A stretch of DNA of 64,000 nucleotides from the NCBI RefSeq assembly GCF_001659605.2, contig NC_035178.2, positions 12,470,062-12,534,061 of the forward strand. The letters are read 5' to 3'. The DNA comes from Manihot esculenta. Its lineage: Eukaryota; Streptophyta; Magnoliopsida; Malpighiales; Euphorbiaceae. Below, piece after piece: positions 1 through 12,015 of this stretch; position 1 is the stretch's first letter, and each line of letters starts with the position of its first letter. Both the position numbers and the translations under genes were made by a program. A model generated the notes under the pieces. It had not been told where the DNA came from and ran no database searches. It saw only the letters and a list, made by a program, of their open reading frames with translations.

Positions 1-360
1 CATGTGGTCTCATACTTGAACAAGCCACGTAAAATTCTTTCAGATGGCTATGTGAGTCTTCATTCTCCATCCCATGGAATTTCGATAACATGTGAATGAT
101 ACCTATTCGTAATTCTAGGGGTGTGTTCAACACTGGGTATGTGATGCAAAAAGATTGCTCTTTGGTGGCTGCTGCAGCCATCATTTCTCTTCTGTTGGGA
201 TCAACTGTGTGTTCGAGCAGGCTTGAAGATTTAGAGTCTTCAGTGTTCTCACGAAGAGGGGTTCGAGCAGGCGGATTAGAGATTCCTGAATTGGCCTGTT
301 TTTGCAACTTAGTTACTTTCCTCAACCGTTTTGTAATCTTCTCGATTTCTGAATCAAACT
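1..360 (-). pseudogene. Gypsy (Athila-like) retrotransposon gag, N-terminal part, runs off left edge
   Basis: Read on the minus strand, about 118 codons are open from position 360 to the window edge. The protein contains CITYPVLNTP, then GIIHMLSKFHGMENEDSHSH and LKEFYVACSSMRPHG. This is the block that opens the retrotransposon gag domain in Athila-type and related plant Gypsy elements, with FHG, HLKEF and CSSM/RPHG as landmarks. A stop codon lies immediately upstream of the readable frame and no convincing ATG is seen, so the true gag start has decayed or lies in another frame. The PBS and LTR sit upstream on the same strand, at the places expected for a minus-strand element. Lineage is inferred from motif memory only. 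Confidence 0.75.
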
Positions 361-411
361 AGATACTACTATTTTTAAACCTGATCATAAAAATAAAAAT
401 AAATTGTTAGA

Positions 412-431
412 GATTTCTGACGACGGTGTCA
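412..431 (-). other. Degraded primer-binding site (tRNA-Asp type) of the Athila-like element
   Basis: On the minus strand this reads TGACACCGTCGTCAGAAATC. It resembles the tRNA-Asp-type primer site common in plant Gypsy elements (TGGCGCCGTCGCCGGGGATC as I recall it). Every difference between the two is a transition. It lies between the LTR and gag, as it should. Confidence 0.55.
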
Positions 432-441
432 AAATTTAACA

Positions 442-1738
442 TGCGTCGAATCCGTCAATTAAAACTGATTATCTTTTTCTTGATTTGATAGATTTTGTAG
501 ATACGGTAAATGAGTATCGATCTCACAGAGACCTCAAATTTTATTTAATTCTTATGACAAGTGAGAAAAAGAAGAACTGTTTAAAACAAAAGAAAGAAGA
601 AGAGAATTTCTATTGAAGAAGTTGATTTCAACAAAGATTAAAGAAGAAAAAAAATAATCCGATTGGATAATGAAATAAATAATCAAGTTAAAATAAAAAC
701 TCAACTGAAAGTAATCAAAGTTGAGAGGTTTGCAGTTGATCATTAATTCAAAAGGTGATCTAGTTAATTATCCATTGTTTGGTTATAGTGTTTGAACAAG
801 CGAATTCCACCAATTTGCGTAGCGCTTAAATTCATTCCTAATTCATTAATAACCCCATTATGTAGATTTAATTAATTAATTATGTTAAGAAGAGAAGAAT
901 CAAACTTGATAAATAATTGTAAGCGAATTATTTAAACCAAATCAATCGGTTTCTTAACATAAATAAATATGCTAATTGATACTTGTATTAACCCAACTAA
1001 ATAATTACGTATTTACTTGAGTTAATTAGCAATATGTTGTCTATTTAGAAGATTCAATAGATCTCTTGAATTCCTAAAATGATAACAATAGAGGTGACGT
1101 TCCTCACAAATAGAAAAAGATTGAAAATAGAAGTTAAGATGAATCAAAATTAAAAATAAATGTCACAACTTTAAATAAATCCCAACTTGATTAACTTTCA
1201 ACTGAAAAAGTGTGTTTAGCCACTAAGGGCCATAATAAAATTATAAAAAAATAAAAAGAAAAATAAAAAGGGATTCGGCTAGAAGATGAATCGAAAGGAC
1301 AAAATGGAGAGAAGAGAAGAGGTGCAGAGATGATTGTGGAGATGCCCTTTCTACTTCTAAAGCAGCCTTTATATAGACTTTTTCAAATAAAAAGATAATT
1401 ATTCGAAATTTAAAAAGAAGTATAATAAATCTACTACTCTTACAATGATTGTTATCCTAATCTTGATCTGATTGTATTTGCAACTATCTAAAACAGTTTT
1501 GAACTCTATACAGCTGGCAACACAAAAATCCTGCAATCTGTCCATCGAGTTTGGATCACAGTCTTGGATAAGGCTATACCTTCCAAACAAAAATAGCTCT
1601 AAAACAGTCTCTTTCAGTTCCTTTTCACACTTTCAGCTCAAAAGCTGTCCAAAATTAAAATTCAAGTAAAAAAGCTAATTATTTATATCAAAATCATGGA
1701 ATTTAATATGAAAAAGTGGTGAGTTTTGTAACTCATCA
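442..1738 (-). repeat. Probable 5' LTR of the Athila-like Gypsy element
   Basis: This stretch lies just upstream, on the minus strand, of the primer-binding site and gag. The proposed ends are TG at 1738 and CA near 442. A minus-strand TATA box (CTATATAAAG, 1367-1376) is followed downstream by a pyrimidine-rich leader, typical of an LTR promoter with a long U5. Short ORFs inside it have no recognisable product. The outer boundary is a judgement: no second LTR lies in the window for comparison and I see no target-site duplication. Confidence 0.5.
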
Positions 1739-1740
1739 GT

Positions 1741-2220
1741 TGTCATCATACGACTAAGCCACATGGCAAAATCCTACTAATCCGTGACACTTGGTCATTT
1801 AAGTCTCAGTCATGAGAAGGAAGACTCAGTCAGCATGATGGTTAATATGCGAAACGATAGAAGACCCACCCATTAGTGTCTGGTCGAGTCTCTCATGACA
1901 TCTAAGTTATCGTTAAAGGATATTATATATTAGATTTTCATTACGCCTACCATCATGAGATCTCTTATCCACTAGTTAGTATTAGTCGATTTTCCAGAAA
2001 AATTATTAACTAACTCGATTTTTTTATAGTATAAAAGTAAAGTATATGTAGAGTTCAAGATACGCATTTTTACACACTCTTCTTAAACTCAAGTAATTTT
2101 ACTTACTCTTTGATAACCTACTGATTTGAATGTCGAAACGACTACCTATATGAACCAATCACCTTACTTTCTCTTTTTGTAGAGTAACATATCATTCTCA
2201 ACTTCTTTTCGGTCACATCA
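1741..2220 (+). repeat. Solo LTR of a Gypsy element
   Basis: The segment begins TGTCAT and ends ACATCA. It carries a TATA-like TATAAAA near 2030-2036, followed by a transcript-start-like region. Its last 120 bases match the end of the LTR at 25648-26011: both share a run like TCGAAACGACTACC, then CACCTTACTTTC and a TTTTTGTAG tract. No internal retrotransposon sequence follows, so it is probably a solo LTR. Flanking 5-mers do not match, so the duplication is lost or the ends are off by a few bases. Confidence 0.6.
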
Positions 2221-2807
2221 AATATATTATTATTTTTTACTTTTTATCTATTTTTATTTATTATAAAATATATTACAGCAATTAAAAAAGTTATTAAATT
2301 ACACAAATTATAATAAAATAACTTTAAAATTGACGAAATTAAAATAGACAAGAATAAATAATAAAATAGATTTTAAAAAATTATAAAATTAATTAATAAG
2401 GATAAACTTTAAAAAGATGAACTAATACTCTTAATTTTTCAAAGCAACAAATATTTTATGATTAAATAGAGTACTATTAGAGGTTAGGCCTCAGTTTTAT
2501 GTAGTAACAAGTACTTTTTAATCACCATGTAAATCAATGAAACGATGTGATATTTGAATATGTAATGACTTGGTCAACTATAAGTTAAGAAACAGGTGTG
2601 AATATTACTTTAAAATTAAATAATTTTAAAATACGTACAAAACTATTAAAATTTAAAAAATTGAGATCGTAAGAATTTTAAACTGGCATAATATATAATT
2701 TGGCTTTTAAATTTTATTTGAAAAATCTGTTGATATCCTAATTTTTTCGTTATTAACTTTTAACATCTTATTTTTATAAATATATGCATATTTAATCTCT
2801 GTGTATT
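2221..2807. other. AT-rich intergenic DNA, nothing recognised
   Basis: Long A/T runs and stop codons in all frames. No gene, tRNA or clear element end was seen. Confidence 0.7.
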
Positions 2808-3130
2808 TGATGACTGCTGGACCATTGACACTCCATACTAAGGTCGAGTCCTGATAGAAGAGTTAGGTCCAAAATCCATTAAAACCCACCACGTAAGCTG
2901 ACTCATCAGCATACCATCCAACCTGCGGTTGAAGCAGGTCGGATTGACTAAGGACTCGGACTAAACAGAGAAGAACATAACTTATCTGACATAACAGAGA
3001 ATAAGAGAGTAAGCCGAACTCATCAGAGCACAACTGCCATTTTCTCTTTGAGAATAATTCAAATTGAATTGTAATGTCATGTTATCCTTTCTACCAATCA
3101 AGCATGGGTGCTTATTGACATTTTTCCATT
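2808..3130 (+). repeat. LTR-like island of moderate GC, possible solo LTR
   Basis: This is a sharply bounded region of normal base composition in AT-rich DNA. It starts TGATGACTGCTGGAC, close to the start TGATGACCGCTGAA of the island at 18799. It has no coding potential and contains short repeated words such as AGTCCTGA and GACTCATCAG. Shape and start suggest an LTR or short non-autonomous LTR element, but I see no partner LTR and no target duplication. Confidence 0.35.
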
Positions 3131-4378
3131 TTGGTTATATGAGAAATCAAAGGATAGCGAATGGATGTAAATATTTTTTAAGTTTTTCTTTTAAAAAATC
3201 ATAAAGTATCAAAAGCAATTATCTCGATTTATTTGAATTATGAGATGGAATAATGCAACTTAATTGAAAGATATTGGTTTCTAAAATATATGATAAGATT
3301 TTAGATTTATATTATTATGTTTTAATTTTTAAAATAAAATTTGTTAGTTTTCTTAGTTATTGAGATTTTTATTAGATGTATTTTATTTAGTTAAATTTTC
3401 AATACTAAGAAATAATATATTTAATTAGAATTACAATCATTGTTCAAAGAATTATTTTCATAAAAAAAAAAATTATATACTCTTCAGTATGCGTTTTTCA
3501 ACAATATAGTAAGAACAAAGAAATTATCCATCAAATAATTGAAACGATTATCCTTCAAAAAGTAAGAGAAAAAAAAATTAAGAGAATAAAGCGCCCCCTT
3601 ACAAGTTTTTAAAAGTGCTATATACTCATAGTTCAAACTTGAAATCTCTTGTTAAAAATGAAAGGATTCGAGGTGGACCTCTTTTTTTCTTTTTTCCGGT
3701 AGACCTTGATAGAAGAGTCTCTTCCATTCTTCTTATGCTTCCGCCTCTCTTCCTCTACCATTTTTCATATAAGAAGTTTTTACCTTTTAAATTTCTGAAT
3801 CTAATTTGAGCGTCGAAAGATTTTCATCGATGACATTTTTTATAAACTCTTAATTTATTTTCTTTACATTGTAATTCTCCTTTTAAAATCGCCTAATGTG
3901 GAATCTATTCGATGAAATAAAGAAAAAATCTCATTATATGAAACAATTTTTGTAAATTTTGATGTTGGCTTAAAACGAGCGTTAAGCTACATTGTTGAAA
4001 CTAAGGGGTTTGAAGTTTGTGGGTGATGAGTGTTGGGTTGTAAAAGAAGGCTTCTCCTCAGTCGTTTTCAAGTTACTGTATCTCAGGCTCAGACTTCAAT
4101 TAATTGATGGGTCTCCGTAACAAAGAAAATCCCAAGCAGGTTCATGCATGAAGCCCTAGTGCAGGATTTGATTTCAGGCAGAAAGATTGCTGCTCATCAT
4201 ATTGCCAACTTTTTAAAGGAGCTCCATCAACAGCTTTAATTTTCCTGGTAGAAGATAGATGCACCTCATCACATTATGGCTCTTGTCCTCAATCATATGT
4301 TTCCTTTTTCTTTCTTGGAGTTTTATATATAAAGTAAAAACTTTGGTGGAATCTTTTTCCTCCATCAATAAATAAATG
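3131..4378. other. Intergenic DNA with unidentified relics
   Basis: Mostly AT-rich. Two stretches (3590-3830 and 3960-4330) have less skewed composition. The second reads for about 30 codons on the plus strand as LISGRKIAAHHIANFLKELH and then stops, which could be a decayed exon, but I do not recognise it. No complete gene is visible. Confidence 0.4.
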
Positions 4379-4876
4379 CGAAATTATTATTTAACCTTTA
4401 AAAATTATATTAAAATATTTACAGTATTTAAAAAAATTAACTAATTAGTCTTTTTCTATTAATTTTAGTTATTAAATATTTTATTATATAATTTATATAT
4501 TTTTTTAAAAAATTATTAATTGATTACTCATATTTTATAAAATGTCCATTTATTAGTCTCTTTTCGTCGAGAGTATTTTAAATTTTTTATAAAATATTAG
4601 TGAAAACTTATTAGTCCATCCGTTAATTTTAATCATTAAATATTTTATTATTTAACTATTATAATTTAAAAAAATTTATTTAGTCGATTATTCAAGTCTG
4701 TAAAATGTCTATTAATTGATTTTTTTTTATATCGATGGCATTTTAAGTATTTTTATAATACTTAATGGTTATAATTAATATAGAAAGACGTCATGAAAAT
4801 TTTAATTTATTTTTCAAAATCGATATACTAACTAATGAATTTTTTTAATATATAGAAACTCAATAATAAATTTTTT
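4379..4876. repeat. AT-rich palindromic MITE-like element
   Basis: Starts AAATTATTATTTAACC and ends with the approximate inverse, AATAATAAATTTTT. Internal runs of the type TTTAAAATATTTTAATATA occur in both orientations. Related sequences lie at 21776, 37575, 40032, 46250 and 62411. No ORF. The ends are approximate and no clear target duplication was found for this copy. Confidence 0.5.
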
Positions 4877-6392
4877 TTAAATAAAAATATTTTGCAAAAC
4901 ATAATTCAGTAGTAAATATTCGCGTTTTATATAGATTTTAGTTCTAAATCGAATTAAAGAATGTATTGAAATATTAAAAAATATTTAAAAATAATAGGAA
5001 ACAACAACAATGCCAAAGTTAAACAAAGAATTAAGAATCATATTAAACTGAAACTTAAATGGTAAAAAATTGATCTAAAATTTTACTAAATTTCAATTTA
5101 ATTTTAATTTAGAATAAATTTTAAATCGAAATCGTGCCTCCCATATATATTAAAGTATGAAATTTAATTTTAATTTAGAATAAATTTTAAATCGAAATCA
5201 TGCCTCCCATATATATTAAAGTGTACTCGACTAGTAAAAAAAATGATATATTAATTAAAATTATGATAAATCTTACAATTAACTTTAAAATGATAAAATC
5301 CTAATTTATACAAAAGCTTATTGTATGTAAAAATTTCCTGTATGTTGAATTAGGGGAGATCAAAGTCTCTGATTCCTCCTCTCTCGACGCTTGTAGTAAA
5401 AAAAAATTCAAAATATTTTAAAACTTTTCTTTAATTATCTTTAGGTTTTTAATTTGTCACTTCAACTTTAATTTAAAAATAATATATTAAACTTTGGATC
5501 ATTATTTTGTGGTTTAAGTAGAATTTCACACTATTGTTAAGTGTTATTTGAGTTTTGAATATTATAAAATTTATAAATTTTAAATAAGAAAAATTACAAT
5601 TTAATTTAAGTAGTATTTCATTAATTAGTTTATCAGTTTTGAAATATATATTAAAATTTTTAAAAATTTATTAATTGGTTCATTCATTAATTTTAATTAT
5701 GAAATTTTAGAGAATAATCTAAATACCTTTAATTATTTTGGTTATTCAACCTTTCAGCAATTAATTTAAATTAAAAAATTACTAAATAGTTAAAAAAGAT
5801 AATAACTAAAATTCTCTTAACTTTACTAATTGTAAATTTATTATGAATATTGAGCCAATTTGTTTTTCTTAAAATTGTAAATTTATTATAAATTTTTTAT
5901 TTCTTTATTTTTAATATTTTATGAGATTTTTTTCATTGTATTTGTTATTTATTATTTTCTTTTGTTCAAATGAATGTAAGAGAATAACGAAGAGAAATGT
6001 TCTTTATATTTCTCCATTTACTGTTTAATGAAAAAAAAATATAATTTACATTTAAATTAAAAGTAAATGCTAATAACTTTTTTTATTCTCTTTTTATCTT
6101 CTTTTTTTTCTAAAATAAGAAAAGTTGCACCTCCACATTTTTTTCAGACTATTTTTTTCAAAATAATTAAGAGTTTTTAATTTAATTTAAATATAAATTT
6201 TTATTTATGAAAAATTAAAATTTTATACAATTAAGTTTTTCAAAACATTTATTATTTATGAAATATAATCATTTCAAAATTTTAAATTAAGGGTTCCATG
6301 TTTTTTAAGAAAGCAGAAAATAAATGGAGAGATATAATTAAGGAATTTTTTTTTACTTTATTATTTTTCTTTATTTTCATTTAAATAAATAA
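4877..6392. other. AT-rich intergenic DNA
   Basis: No gene seen. Holds the 66-bp tandem duplication at 5095-5222 and stretches related to the AT-rich palindromic repeats, but no element ends I could define. Confidence 0.65.
5095..5222. repeat. 66-bp tandem duplication, two copies
   Basis: Units start at 5095 and 5161. Each runs from AATTTAATTTTAATTTAG through the word CCTCCCATATATATTAAAG. I see one internal difference (cgtgcc against catgcc), so the duplication is recent compared with the surrounding decay. Confidence 0.9.
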
Positions 6393-7780
6393 GTGTAAAT
6401 TATATTTTAATTTCTGAATTTTACCATAATTAATAAATTAGTCTTTTTATTTTTAAAATCAAATATTTAAACAGTTGAGTTTTGATTTTGTTAAAATTAT
6501 AAGTTTTTCTACATATACATTATGTTAAATTGATATAAAAAAATAAAAGATATTTTAAATTTTTAAAATACCCTTTTTTCTCTTCGTCATCATTGTCTTA
6601 ATCCATCTCTTCTTCTTCCTCTTCCATTCTTTTTAGATCTCATTTTCACCTTTTTTTTTCTTTTCATTTGCTCACAACACTATAAAAACTTTATACGCAA
6701 TGTTGGGTGGGGTGACAGCATCAACAGATGTCTCATGAAGTTCGGCGATTCACTAGAAACGAGGCTATAGATCCATAGTGAGAACCAAGTTAGTCCTATT
6801 AGGCGACCCTTGGAACTCCCTATGTCCTACACTCTCATCCAGCAATAGCGAGTGATCGAGAGTACATTTTGTGTTAATAAGAAGAAACCTCCGAAGAAGA
6901 AAAAGGCACAGAAAATGCAGTAGATAAGAATTCTGATGAAGTGAGGATGAATATGCAAAGCAAAAATTTTCACAAACACCATAATTTTCTAGAACAAAAA
7001 TACAAAGCAATTCAATAGAGTTGGATAAATATACAATATATTGAAGAGTAGCCTTATTTTATGTGCAATTCGATATAGAAAAATTTAGAGATTACGAAAT
7101 TTAGAGGAGGGAGTATTAATGCCGCGTGAGGCTTGCCATGGGAAAAATGAAAGAGCTTCTTGTCAGACAACTATCCTCCCCATGCAATAAGTATGAAATT
7201 TACGAGTTTTTACGAATTTTGCGTTACCTGATAAAAATAGATGAAAGAATATAATAATTGATACTTAAAGCCTGAAAGTGAGTTCTACTCGGTTGTTATT
7301 GTACACAGTATTTATTGATGCATCAAATCTTCTTCACATTCTAATAAATCCAATCCTTTTACAATCAATCAATGTTGTTGAATTACAATTGTTTCCGATT
7401 TTGAAATATATAGTAGTTGTTTATGAACGTTGGCCTTCTTGTAAACTATTCAAATTAAAGATAATACTAGTTCTAAAATGCATGGTCGTAGTTGTTTGTA
7501 AGGAAAAAGGTTGATGCCTATATGATATTTGATAAAACGCTAGTGAGAAATTAAGCATTGTATGCTTGTTGTGTGTGTGTGAGTATTAGATTTTTTAGTG
7601 ATTTCTCAACTTAATTGGGAGTATTATAGATATTTTATATTTTTTTAATGGCTATTTTGACAGAAAAATTTCTAATTTAGACAGAATCAAAATTCAAGAA
7701 TTTAAGTGTTCGATTTTAAAAATAGAAAAATTAATCCGTTAATTATGTTAAAATTCAGAGACTAAAAAGGTAATTTATCC
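6393..7780. mobile_element. Mutator-like element (non-autonomous) with 9-bp target duplication
   Basis: Left end GTGTAAATTATATTTTAATT and right end (inverted) GGATAAATTACCTTTTTAGT pair over about 90 bases, including the shared word CTGAATTTTA. The 9-mer AATAAATAA lies directly outside both ends (6384-6392 and 7781-7789) and matches perfectly. Long inverted ends with a 9-bp duplication are the hallmark of Mutator-like elements. The interior (about 6660-7600) is less AT-rich than the flanks and does not encode a transposase I can recognise. Short ORFs at 6765-7010 (minus) and 7278-7514 (plus) look like chance. It could be a Pack-MULE carrying captured host sequence, but the source is unknown to me. 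Confidence 0.8.
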
Positions 7781-10179
7781 AATAAATAATAATAAAATTT
7801 ATAATTAAAAAAAAAAGCTCAAACCTTATTCTTTTTATCATACCATGAGATGATTAATGATCATTAATTTTAATGGTAATAGCATGGTAAAATTGAATTA
7901 TTAGTCATAATTTGTGTCATAATAAATTAAAAAAAAAAGGTTTAAGGAATTGTTAAAACTAAATTTTTGAGATTTTTGTAAAAAAAAATTACAAAATAGT
8001 TTTTTTTTAATATGAATTAAATATAAATTTATAATATCTAAATAATTCACGTGATTTAAATTATTAGATTTAAAAATTTTTAAATTTCTTCGAAGTTATT
8101 GCTTTTTTTTAATATATATAATATATATAAATAACACTAAATGAATGCAGGTTGATTAATTCAAAACTAACAATTAATTTTAAAATAGTTTATATTATTA
8201 AACATAAGGATGGTAAAATTTTGGAATTATGGGAATATTATATTATTTCAAAAAAAATAATAATAATCATAGTTTGAGGGTTAGCAGAATTGAGTTGGGC
8301 CAAGCAAGTCCTAAACCCCTGATGGGGCAGGTCTGCTCCTCCCTTATTTGCATTCTAGGCATCTGATGCTGTTAAAATGGATTATAATTTTTTTTTTAAG
8401 AAAAAAATGAATTATGAAAATAGAAAAATGATTTTATATTCATTATTTTTTTATATCTAATATATTAAAATTAAAAAAGAAAAATAATATAATTAATAAT
8501 ATATTTTTACTCTAATTAAATAGTTGTTAGATTAAAATAGAATAAATATAATTAATATTTAATCATTAAATTTCAAGTTTTAAAATTATATTTATATTAA
8601 AATTAGAATATAGTATTTTAGCTCTATAAAATTTAACTAAAACACAATTAGTCTCAACCGATTAAAATTATCATTTTATTAAATTTAGTTCTGATAGAAT
8701 TCAATGGAACAATACTTAATAATTTAATTAAAATAAAATTATTTTAACCAATTAAAAATTAATAATTCAATAAATTAAGTTTTTATAAAATTTCAACTCC
8801 ATAAATCTTCAATTTTTTTTTAAATTAGATAATCTCTATTTATATAGAATTTTTGTATAAATATTAATTTTATTTTTATTAAAACATTGATTTTATTTTG
8901 TATAAAATGATTGATTTTAGATTTAGTTATTAATAATTTGAAAGCAATGACTACTTTTATTAATAATTATTTCATTTTAATTATTTTTAATAAAATAAAA
9001 CATTATATATATATATATATGTTATTACTAAGTCATCATGAATATATCTAATAAAATTAGTGAAAATATATTATTATAATATAAGATTAATAAAATATAT
9101 TACTTTAGTTAATTAGTTAAAATTAATAATTTAATATTTTTATTTTACATAAAATATTTAATTTTAAATTTAATTATTTATAATTTGAAAAATATGATTA
9201 ATTTTTTATAATCAATTATCTTTTCAATTAATTTTTATTATCAATAATTTTTTCATAATTATTTTTAATATAATAAATTATCATTATTTGTAAGGTTTTA
9301 TTCTTATTAAAAATATTAAATTTTAATATTTATTTTATAATAGTATCAAAATTTTAATTATTATAAATAAAAATTAATATGTTAAAATTAATTTAAAATA
9401 ATAAGATAATATTATTAAAAATTTATATAATTTAATTTATCAAATAAAATATTAATTGCTAAAGATTATTTGGCACATAAATTTTCTCATTAAAAATTTT
9501 AGTATATAACTTATGCTAAAGTTTTAGATTATACTAAAATTTTAATTTAATTGAATTAAATATAAATATAAATTCATAATAATTTTTATTAAATAATAAT
9601 ATAATTTTTAAGACTTTTAGTATAAATAAAATACTACTATAATTATCTAATTAAATTAAAAATTTTAAATAAAAATTAAAAAAATTGTAATTCTTATATT
9701 TAAAGAGGGTATTTACGGCAATGTCAATATTCTCCCTTCTTTCTACAATTATATTATATATACTAATTTTTCTCAAACGTGTATTACAAGTTGTCTCTAC
9801 ACACCCCATATACTCATATTTTAATAATATATATTTTAAAATTTCAATTAAATACATTAATGTTTAATTAATTAAATAATAACTCTTTTGTTTTAATTTA
9901 AAATTATTAAAATTTTAATTTTTATTATATTAAATTCTTATTAGTAGTATACTTTTCTTTTTTTTTTATACAATCAAATAATTTACAAAAAGATAGAGAG
10001 GACAATAGTCTTAAGACTGATATAAGAATATCATAAAATATTGTTCAATGAACCTGTTAGGGTTATACATGTGATTGCAAGCGACAAAAGTAAAAAACAA
10101 GTGTGCCCCTGAAGATGTTTTATCCATAGAGCAATAATCATATACGAAATAAGAGGTAAAATTCGGGCTAACTGATAAG
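7781..10179. other. Very AT-rich intergenic DNA
   Basis: Long A/T runs, a (TA)n stretch near 9005-9020, and a short isolated island of normal GC at about 8280-8350. No gene or bounded element was identified. Confidence 0.65.
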
Positions 10180-11200
10180 ATGACAAATACTTTACACAAT
10201 GACTCTTTAGTCATACGCGTCCGGTTAAGTAGGTATGATGTAAAGCGAGTCTTAGTGAACACAAAAAATGGTACAGGTATAGATATGATCTTAATCACCT
10301 ACAAATTATCTATTGATAAATCAATTAAATCGATACTTCAATTAAATCGGTACAATAAAAAAAGAGAAATTTTATTCTGGAGAGACAACCGGTGATTAAG
10401 GAAGATGTTAATAAATTTTTAAGTATAGGTTTAATAAAGGAAGTTCAATATCCTATATGACTCACTAATATAGTGTTGGTCATAAAGACAAATAGAAAGT
10501 GGGGGATGTTTGTGGACTTCACTTATTTAAATAAAGAATGTCCAAATGACTATTATCCACTTCTATCTATCGACAGGTTAGTAGACTCTACTTCAGGTCA
10601 TATTGTGGTCTCTTTCTTAGACGTTATTTTAGGATATCACCATATCCTTATGGACCCCAAGGATACGGAGAAGACTGCTTTCATCATGGGTGAAATGATT
10701 TTTTGCTACAAGGTAATGCCATTTAGGTAAAAGAATGAAGGGGCAACCTACCAAAGTTAAGGATATGGTAAGAACAACAGTGGAGGTGTACGTGGATGAC
10801 ATGATGGCAAAAACCTAAAATTTGGAGGGCCACCTGGAAAATATTCCAAAATTCTTTGATGTCTGAATGAAGCAGGTATGAAACAATCTTGAAAAATACA
10901 CTTTTGGAGTAATTTTAGGTACATAGTCTCTGAAAGGAGTATAGAAGCTAACTTAACAAAATTAAAGTCAAACAAGATATAAAAGCACCTAAATGTATAA
11001 ACGATATTTAAAAACTGAATATACGGATAACCACTCTAGGCAGATTCATATCATGTTCTTTAAAAGATTAAAAAAGAAAAAAATAATGCATGGGTGAAGA
11101 AGTGCGTGAGGCTTTTCATAATTTAAAACATTTCTTATCATCTCTATCCTTGTTAAACTTTGCCCGTCAAAAGACAAAGTTTGATTTTATATTTGTTTGA
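10180..11200 (+). pseudogene. Degenerate Gypsy retrotransposon pol (protease to reverse transcriptase)
   Basis: Three pieces are in the right order. At 10201-10290 a protease-like stretch reads VIRVRLSRYDVKRVLVNT. At 10473-10730 the reverse transcriptase reads GMFVDFTYLNKECPNDYYPL, then FLDVILGYHHI and KTAFIMGEMIFCYKVMPFR, the well-known Gypsy blocks (VDFxxLNKxCPKDxYPLP, FLDAxSGYHQI, KTAFIT). At 11090-11160 a stretch resembling EEAFHNLKHFLSS matches the RNase H-proximal region. Frameshifts and stops separate the pieces, and the YxDD catalytic region is in a broken stretch. No LTRs were found around it. It is a dead fragment. Confidence 0.8.
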
Positions 11201-11862
11201 TATATAAAAAACCGTAAACTCAATGTTTATACAAAAAGATAAGAGAGAACAAAACTCTATTTATTATGTCAGTTAGATTTTAAAAAGGGCAAAATTAAAT
11301 TCTCTCTACGAGAAGTTGGCTTTCACAATGTTGATGTTTACAACTAAACTACAATCTTATTTTGAGTCTCATACTGTAATGGTAAAGATAAATTATTCTC
11401 ATTGAAAAGTATGTATATTCATGGAGATTAAACAATATATTTTTATAAAAATTAAATATTAAAAATTAATAATATAAAAATCAAAGTATCAGGTAATTTT
11501 TTAGTTAAGGGCAAATTTATAATATTTTATCAAATTAAATAATGAATTTCACTAAAGTATTGGGAGAAGCATACGACAAATACCAATTGAATGAATTATA
11601 AGGTAGAATACTAAGTTTCAAACAAATTAAAAAAGCCAACAAAGAAGCTGACAAATTTTATGGCTAAGAAGGAGAGTTCGTGGCCTTTGCACTAATCCTA
11701 ATGCCATCAGTCATCTCCTCTCCTCTCCTGGACCCGCCATAAACCTTTCCACCTTTTTAAAAGCATAAACCAACTTAATTAGAATTCCCCTAATTCTCTT
11801 CGTATCCCCAAATTTCTCTATTGTATATTAGTAATTATTATTAGAAAATTTCTTTTCTATTC
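11201..11862. other. Intergenic DNA downstream of the ERF gene
   Basis: No gene seen. The part near 11640-11770 is less AT-rich, with a pyrimidine-rich stretch (CATCTCCTCTCCTCTCCTGG). Its function is not evident. Confidence 0.5.
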
Positions 11863-11952
11863 CTGAATTATCATGGAGTTAAGACAATGATAAAATCCAC
11901 ACGTAAAATAAGTGGATTTTCGCATTTTTATGTCTTAAATTCATGATAATCG
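11863..11952. repeat. Long imperfect hairpin in the presumed 3' UTR of the ERF gene
   Basis: Left arm (11863-11900) contains ATTATCATG, TTAAGACA and AAAATCCAC. The right arm (11912-11952) contains their inverses GTGGATTTT, TGTCTTAA and CATGATAAT in mirror order, with about 11 loop bases. Arms of about 38-40 bases have only a few mismatches and a small bulge. It lies 64-153 bases past the stop codon of the minus-strand ERF gene, so it is probably in its 3' UTR. It could be a tiny MITE, a structured 3' end or a young small-RNA hairpin. Confidence 0.75.
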
Positions 11953-12015
11953 AGTCTACGTAAGCCTTTTCGTACGGGATTATGTTGTATGAAAACCCAT
12001 TGGCCAAAATGTTAC

